Of a DNA stretch of 64,000 nucleotides, positions 58,201 to 64,000 are shown in pieces. A program made the translations under genes and the position numbers. Source of the DNA: Paramacrobiotus richtersi (lineage: Eukaryota > Tardigrada > Eutardigrada > Parachela > Macrobiotidae); contig JAQGAU010000008.1 in assembly GCA_034698045.1 (NCBI GenBank), positions 1-64,000 of the forward strand. Direction: 5' to 3'. Within the stretch, counting starts at the first letter, position 1. Every line of letters starts with the position of its first letter. A model generated the notes under the pieces. That model was not told where the DNA came from. It saw nothing but the letters and a program-made list of their open reading frames with translations, and did no database searches.

Positions 58201-59394
58201 CTGTAACACAGTTGATCTTTTACGAACTAACGGGTTTGTTCGCTGAAGCCCTTTTTTTACTGAATGTTATCAGCGGTGGGCGCTAAAGGCGAGTTTCACC
58301 CAATGGGTAGTTAATAACTGTCACGGAAATCAGGTTCAATTGTTGACACCGTTTTAGAATGAAGCTGTAACCATTAATCGACTTCTAGAATGTTTTTAGC
58401 ATGCAAATCAAACAGCAGAGTCCATGGCGGCCCGATTGAGTGTCTTTCCTGGTGTATGACGTTAGCGTGCAACTAAAAGGTAGAATGTATTGTTGTAGAT
58501 CGACAGGACGCTCGGACCACTTTTAATCTCGATTGGAAAGATGTCGTTTCAAATGGCGCGCTTTTTTGTTGTTTACTGCTGCGTTATGCTTTCATTTGCA
58601 ACTGGCCTGAACCACTTGTACGAAGCCTATGAAGGCCAGGTAAAAACGCATGAATTTTCACAAAGCCGCAAGAGAAAACGTTCACAGCTTTGTGTGATGC
58701 AGGTCCGCGCTAATCCGGACGGTACCAATCTTACACAAAGTGATGCCTTCATGACCTTTCCGTTAACCGGCAAGACGTTATTTTGGACACTGTTTGGCCG
58801 AGCCCCAGGCGAAGCCACTGATGTCGTTATTGGGAATCGCTATGCGAACGGGACTATTTGGAAAAACTTTGCATTTCAAGAGCATTCTTTTACACAATTT
58901 TGTGGATACATCATCTATGGAATGTACCATGTTGTTGCCATTTTAATGCTACTGAATACCCTGATTGCTGTCATGGTATGGCGATCTCTCAAGCTCGACA
59001 TGTCTTTGTCCGTGTTTTGTGTGTAACAACACGGTTGGTATTTTAGTCAAACACCTTCCAACGGGTTGTCGAAAATAGTGATATGGAATGGAAATTCGCT
59101 CGCACGCAGATCTGGATAAGTTATTTCGATACTGGATTTGTCCTGCCATCTCCGTTTAATTTGATGCCCAGTTTGAGCGAAGTCAAAATCCTTATCAAGA
59201 AAATTTTAAAGAAGGATGAAATAGATCTGAAAGTAGCTGTTCATCAAAGACGAGAGACAGCACGGTATGCTGAGCTGCAGGCTCGATTGATCCAAGCCGT
59301 TTTCGCCCAGATCGAAAAAGAGAAAGCCACCGACCAAATAGCAGAGATGCAAAAATCACTGTTTAAAATTATGCAAAAGCTCGATATAACTTGA
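55267..59394 (+). CDS. TRPC: TRPC-type cation channel
   Basis: Eight exons (55267-55584, 55809-56002, 56074-56165, 56239-56506, 56572-57343, 58499-58639, 58703-58975, 59047-59394), phases consistent, encode 801 residues. The N-terminus has TRPC-type ankyrin repeats ('RNFLVLVEDGDVSAVERFL', 'NVNCRDIHGVGALRRAVRNE', 'ADISPLMLAAH'), then the TRPC pre-S1 'NCQQVLRAAWLDH', six TM segments, a pore loop 'KTLFWTLFGRAPGEA' (about residues 618-632), S6 'VVAILMLLNTLIAVM', and the TRP box in 'DMEWKFARTQIWISYFD'. Known role: Ca2+-permeable, phospholipase C-linked channels; a TRPC (TRP-3/SPE-41) acts in C. elegans sperm. Odd point: Arg follows FG in the filter, where vertebrate TRPCs have Leu (IFGL). The fifth intron is 1.16 kb, far longer than its neighbours. 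Confidence 0.93.
57344..58498. other. Large TRPC intron with an antisense open frame
   Basis: The intron lies between the exon ending in the S4 region (donor gtaact) and the exon starting 'IDRTLGPLLISIGKM'. A minus-strand frame at 57473-57781 is open for 102 residues ('KVSDFKVNLSIAGKAFFRV', 'YRYALNCYIIPDFGCC'). It has no recognised domain; splice sites for a nested gene could not be settled. Confidence 0.5.
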
Positions 59395-59422
59395 ACCCGG
59401 CTGCTGGTTCATACTCGGATCA

Positions 59423-62400
59423 TCAGTGGTGCACAGCACCGGTGTTACCATACATGGTACAAAAGTTGATGTCATCTCCATAGTCTATAAATTCTCTTTC
59501 ATTCACCCGTTTTAAGCATTCACTGAGGTTCTCGGCTCGTGTCATTAGCGACAGGACATCCATTTCTTCTAGTTCACCGAGGTTAGGCAGGTTACAAGGG
59601 TGACGTTCTGGCGAGAAGAATCGCAGCGAATCAAGTTGGCATGACCTTCGATTAATGAATAAACAATCTGAACCTTCTGATGAAAATGGTGTCCTGTATG
59701 GCTTCCTGGAATAACTCGTAACCGACGAGGAAGACTTGCACAACCACATTGCGCTGGCCATGCGCTGAGATAACGCCCGACCTGACAGCGATTCGCGATT
59801 TGTAGTGTCATCTTCGTGGGTATCCGTAGGGGACGGACCATTAGCGACTGACGCGAGATGTTGCGAATGACTCGGCAGATCAGCGGATGCGTTTGACTTA
59901 TCCGGGGTAACGTCTATGCCACCTGCACGCTCTCCAGCGGCAGATTTGGCTGCTTGAATGTCTGTTTTGAGCTGACGGATTTCGGCATTTTGATTGTCGA
60001 TCAGGTGTTGCAGTTCGGTATTGCTAGCTAATCTTGGAAGTCCCGCAGTGTCTAAAGAAAACTAGAAGTCGTAACAGAACAAAAGCCGCGTTAGAGGGTA
60101 CCTTACCGGTTGACCTTGAAACAGTCTCAGTTTTAGGTTGCTGATTGGTTAGCAAAATGTCACTGGTTCCTGTTGCCGCTCTTCGCGAAGCTGCGTCGCT
60201 GTCTTTTGGATCAGTGGGCAGTTTAGCCGTGGAATCTTCATTAGATTCTGTAACGAATATTTGCGAACTGCAATAATTCACTTCGAAGCTGCAAGTACCG
60301 AAGTTACCAGGAAATCTTCCGGCAGAAAGAATGTCTCGTTGCTGCAGCTGCCGTCTTAGCTCGTTGATTTCATTCCGACTGTCTTTGATTTCGGTTTGTA
60401 TCTGCGCTAAATGATCCACTGTATGCGTGGTTTGGCTTGTCGCGTGTTGCCTGTTCTGATTAAGCATTTCTCTGCGATCTGAAAATTAAAACCTTACAAT
60501 CATAAGACATATCCAAGGCTTGAAACTTAAATTAGAAGCGTGGCCAACTGCATGAAAGATACCATGTTCTTCGCGTAGTAGTTTAAGCCTTTCTCCTAGG
60601 CTGTGACGCGGAACCTTTATCGAATTTGATTGAGGCGTCACTTCATCCATTCGCCCGCTTGACCGGCGGTCGTTTGACTGCAGTTCGTTGATCATTTCTT
60701 CCAGCTGTTTAATCTCCAGTGCTTGGCTTCGAATGATTCGCTGCAAACCATTTGTGCGTGCATGCGTTCCCGAAAGAATGGTATCCGCTGGTTCTTTGCC
60801 AGACTTCGGTTGAGTCCGGTAATCTCCTTTTCCGGGCAATGCTACCCTTTCATCCCTACCTAAAGAAATAAACCAAGGGTTATCGTTTCTATAAGATCTA
60901 TCTTCTGATCGGTTTCTGAAATTGCTAGTGATCTTTTTCGAGTCTCATACACACCTTTGCTCTGCCGGCTGTTAGGGCGAAGCGCGGCGAGTAATTCTCG
61001 TAGATGCCCTACTGCATGGCTTTGTTCAGTAACCGCCTTCAGCAGCTGGGATATCTGTTCCTGAATGCTCGATACCAGTTGTTCGGCGAAGTTTGGCTTC
61101 TTGGGTAGAGGAACCTGTTTCGCTCCTGTAACACAGAAACAACGCCAGTAAACAATTGCAACACTGTATTTCGCTTTGTGATTCTGTGATCAGCGTGGTC
61201 TAACGCTTGTTAGATAACCGCCTCGACGCTGTCTAGTACTAGAAACTTGTTTTAATCGTTACACTTCGAATTTGTCCATAGAATTTGCAGAATGGTATAT
61301 AACATGCTCGGTTAAACACATTTTTGGCTGTTATTAAGAACGTACACGGTACCGGGAATGATTTATACGTGCATGCTCCAGAGATGTTAATTTTGCGATT
61401 CGCCTTATCTTAAAAGGTTTGAGCTGACTGAGCTCAGTGTCGCGGCGATTACTTGTCTTATATCGTTCAGCCGTAGTAGCTATGAAATATACCGCTATGA
61501 AGTCCAGGTTGTGTTGACCATGGAACGGGCTCCGGTCTGTTTTGTATATTTACGGGATGATCAATTCTATCCCGGATTTCCCTCAGAATCTCCACTAACC
61601 GATCTTGGTTTCGACTCTAAAACAGTATAAGCTGCATTCTAACAGCAAGGGCTCTGTATTTCATATTTGACGTATCAGCAACTAGAGTTACCGGGTATGC
61701 TCCAACACCGGGGGCAGAACTACGCCGCTTCCTGGAGAAACGGTGGCGACCATCACCGTCGATGTCATCCTGAAAAACACAAGATTCTGTTTATGATTCC
61801 ATCGAAAGTTTTGCACTAAGTCGTACTTCGCTTTGTCTACGCGATGGGCTTGCCCTCTTCGTTCGTTTTAAAAGCTGCCTTTCTAATTTTCTTCGTTTTT
61901 CCATTTCTTCCTCCATGCGTTTCTGGAAGTCTTTCTGCAGCTGCGCAATTTTATCATGCATTTCTTCGGTTTTCCGTTTCAGTCGCTCGTTCTCCGCTTT
62001 GCACACTGCAAACTCTGTCAAGCATGCCTGTAGACGATCTTCGGGGATACCGGGGAACGTCTGGCCCTCGTGAACTTTCGGGATATTCTCAGTTCGGGCT
62101 TGGTACAACTTACTAATGAGCGCAGTCAGCTGTTTCTTTAGCACAGAGTTTTCTTCTTGGCAGCTGGTTAATCTCTTAATGCAGTCGCTCAGCTCCAGTG
62201 GCGGATTCGTTGGGACACAGCCGCACGAACGAGACCTGCTTGGATTCCATGCTTCCGGCGTTGTCCGGTTCTTCCCAGCATACACTGCTCGTGATCGCAC
62301 TTCCCATGGCTCACGGAGATTAGGTTTCAACAATCGTTCAAGTTCTTGAAGCGTTTTTAAGTCGATATGATCGGGTTGACACGATTTATTCGCGGAGTTT

Positions 62401-63977
62401 ATACGAATTTCTTTCAGTTCTTTCAACATTCGTAGAAGAAGCGCACCATGCTTCTGGTTTACTGAATTGTTTCGAGGCGTTGGAAGGCGTTGAGCTCGTT
62501 TCCTGCCTTCAGGGCGGAATCTTGGCTTTGCAGACTGGAGTCTCAGGTTACTATATAGCGCAGTAAGGTTATCGAGCTTACCGGCTATAGCCTTGAGCAT
62601 TTCACCTTGCTGGCTGTTAGAAAGATCAGAAACGTCTTTGTGATCATTAAATTTTGGCGTTTCCTTCAGAGCATTCAGATCAATTGCTAGCCTGGCCAGT
62701 TTTTGTAATATTTTGTCAGCTTTTAACTTCTCCAATGCGTTTGCAGTACTAAACGTTTTGCGCATTCTCCTTCCGGAGCTCTTATTAAACGCGGCACATG
62801 CTGGGCACTGTCGGATTTTGTGGGCAACGGTTTTCCTCTCGGTTGTAGCTCTTAGACCTTTGGGAACATTTGGTTTTCTCACCCCACTTTTATTCAAACG
62901 CTCTCGGTCACCGTCGCGTTTTGGAGCTAACTTGTGTTCCAACTTTTGCATGCGGCGAAGAATTGTTTTGCAGTCCGAGCACTGGTTTTCTGCAGTCACG
63001 AGTTTCGCTGGATCTTGGTGTGGTGAAGGGTTTAATGGCTGCTGCTCTGGAACGGAACTACTCTTGAAAAATTTCATCAGATCGGTCCGCAATTTTCGAA
63101 GCTGCTTAATTATTTCAGCTGAATCTTTGTTTGATGCCGGTTCAGCGACTGATGAGGTTGCCTGTCGCTTCGGTGACAGCGATAACTTTCTTGGCTTCAG
63201 CTTTTGGCCCACATTCATGGAGCCGGAATTCGCGGAAGACGTACGAGGTCGCAGTCGTGATTCTCTTAATTTCGGACTCTGTGATACAGTGACAACGATA
63301 AGTTATGGTTCTGTTACTGGTGCCGGTTGGCACTTGATATTTGGTCCTTACCCTTGCGGTATGCAGCTGCTGTTTAGCAATCTGCCGTTTTAGGAGTGAC
63401 ATTTCTTTAAGTAACTGTTCTTGGTAAGTCGAAAAAAGGTGAGCGGCTTCTTCTACTGGCCGCATTGCTGTCAAAATGTCTGTCACTACGAAAGACTTCT
63501 CAGGTGCTCGAAGCTCGTTTAAGCGGGAATGGATGAAAGATTTCAAATCCTCGACTTCACGGTGCATCTGCTTAGCGACAAAGCACAAAGATATTGTTTA
63601 TACACGCAACCAAAAAGTAAAAAACGTGAAAATCATTAGGCGACAATTCCTGCTGGTGTTTCGTACACTGAACAGTTTATCTCGCAGTATACCCCGCAGT
63701 TTATCCCACAGTACACTCAACACTCCGCAGGAATTGTCGCGAAATAATGTTTACGTACCAAAACGTGCAGTTGGAAACGTACCGCAGTTTTTGTCATGAA
63801 ATCTGGTGATGAAACGCTGTACCCTTTCAACGGCATTTGCGCCTGCATCGGCACGGCTCTTGTCATATCCTGTGGAACATTATTCCTGCCGACTACAGCT
63901 TCGTTCAGCCTCTCTAACAATTTGATCGCTTTTTCCATCAGCTGCCTGATATGTGTGGTACCCGTTTTTGATTCCAT
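59423..63977 (-). CDS. Very long coiled-coil protein with two CxxC pairs (5' end may lie outside)
   Basis: Nine exons on the minus strand (63783-63977, 63352-63570, 61827-63278, 61692-61769, 61493-61616, 60955-61125, 60563-60859, 60107-60478, 59423-60051) encode 1178 residues if the ATG at 63977 is the start; the frame stays open to the window edge. A 57-nt intron after 61827 avoids the stop that would otherwise end the product at 61791. The product alternates coiled-coil helices ('LLKRQIAKQQL', 'AENERLKRKTEEMHDKIAQL', 'EIKQLEEMINELQS') with basic Ser/Pro-rich linkers. Around residues 180-260, 'CSDCKTILRRMQ' and 'CPACAAF' form two CxxC pairs that could bind zinc. The C-terminus is 'NTGAVHH'. 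The layout suggests a centrosomal or ciliary scaffold, but no family was recognised. Confidence 0.7.
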
Positions 63978-64000
63978 TTTTGGCACTCTTTCTTTGCCAT

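Noticed and set aside
61791-63218. The frame 61791-63218 as a complete separate gene ending at MES
   Set aside because: A 57-nt intron with good ends starts before that stop, and the following exons continue in phase for another nearly 600 residues.
1-64000. Virus-derived or LTR-type elements, intact DNA transposons, CRISPR arrays, bacterial gene transfer
   Set aside because: I saw no reverse transcriptase, integrase, capsid or transposase motifs, no long terminal repeats, no regularly spaced repeats, and no intronless bacterial-type gene block.

Overview
The window reads as a gene-dense stretch of nuclear DNA from a small-genome animal. About 20 multi-exon genes lie in 64 kb. Many introns are only about 50-90 nt with ordinary GT-AG ends, and the gene families are metazoan: a cohesin STAG subunit, neuropathy target esterase, a TRPC channel, CFAP58, EFCAB9, PPP1R42 and a TRC8-type RING ligase. 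The density, intron size and moderate base composition would suit a tardigrade, but nothing in the window proves that. I saw no bacterial operons, CRISPR array or rRNA, and no intact mobile element or virus-derived element.

Layout. 1-2524 (+): 3' end of a STAG cohesin subunit. 3385-4285: a diverged inverted duplication whose right arm is the promoter/5' UTR of a small secreted, apparently amidated, Cys-rich peptide gene (4304-4902, +). 5732-7126 (+): a BTB-BACK protein. 7828-9415 (+): PPP1R42. 10352-12537 (+): an SRPK-type kinase. 12911-17578 (+): an NTE/PNPLA6 phospholipase in 14 exons. 18216-27561 (+): a tandem array of four paralogous secreted proteins, each with a MAM-like domain, a Thr-rich mucin-type linker and a C2/Notch-ligand-N-terminus-like domain. 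27623-28577 (-): adenylate kinase. 28818-33301 (-): a large unnamed EF-hand-like protein. 33860-35909 (+): a TRC8/RNF139-type multi-pass RING ligase. 37065-38219 (+): a GT92-like glycosyltransferase. 38744-40513 (-): a protein disulfide isomerase. 41491-43154 (+): an unassigned basic protein. 43544-47067 (-): CFAP58, head-to-head with an unassigned 224-residue protein (47776-48678, +). 48911-49590 (-): EFCAB9. 51193-53093 (-): a four-TM protein with PPxY motifs. 55267-59394 (+): a TRPC channel. 59423-63977 (-): a very long coiled-coil protein whose 5' end may lie beyond the window.

Two themes stand out. First, the four-gene MAM/mucin/C2 array is the best candidate for an undescribed system. 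All four genes have the same five-exon, 1-1-1-2 phase structure, an invariant 265-nt last exon and eight conserved cysteines, while their Thr-rich stalks range from about 15 to about 100 residues. Second, genes linked in other animals to cilia or sperm recur here: PPP1R42, CFAP58 and EFCAB9 (the Ca2+ sensor of the sperm CatSper channel), with a TRPC channel a few kb away. The shared sperm/cilium role is inference. Exon joins were worked out by hand from splice sites and reading-frame phase. For every gene presented as fully joined, the exon lengths sum to an exact multiple of three.
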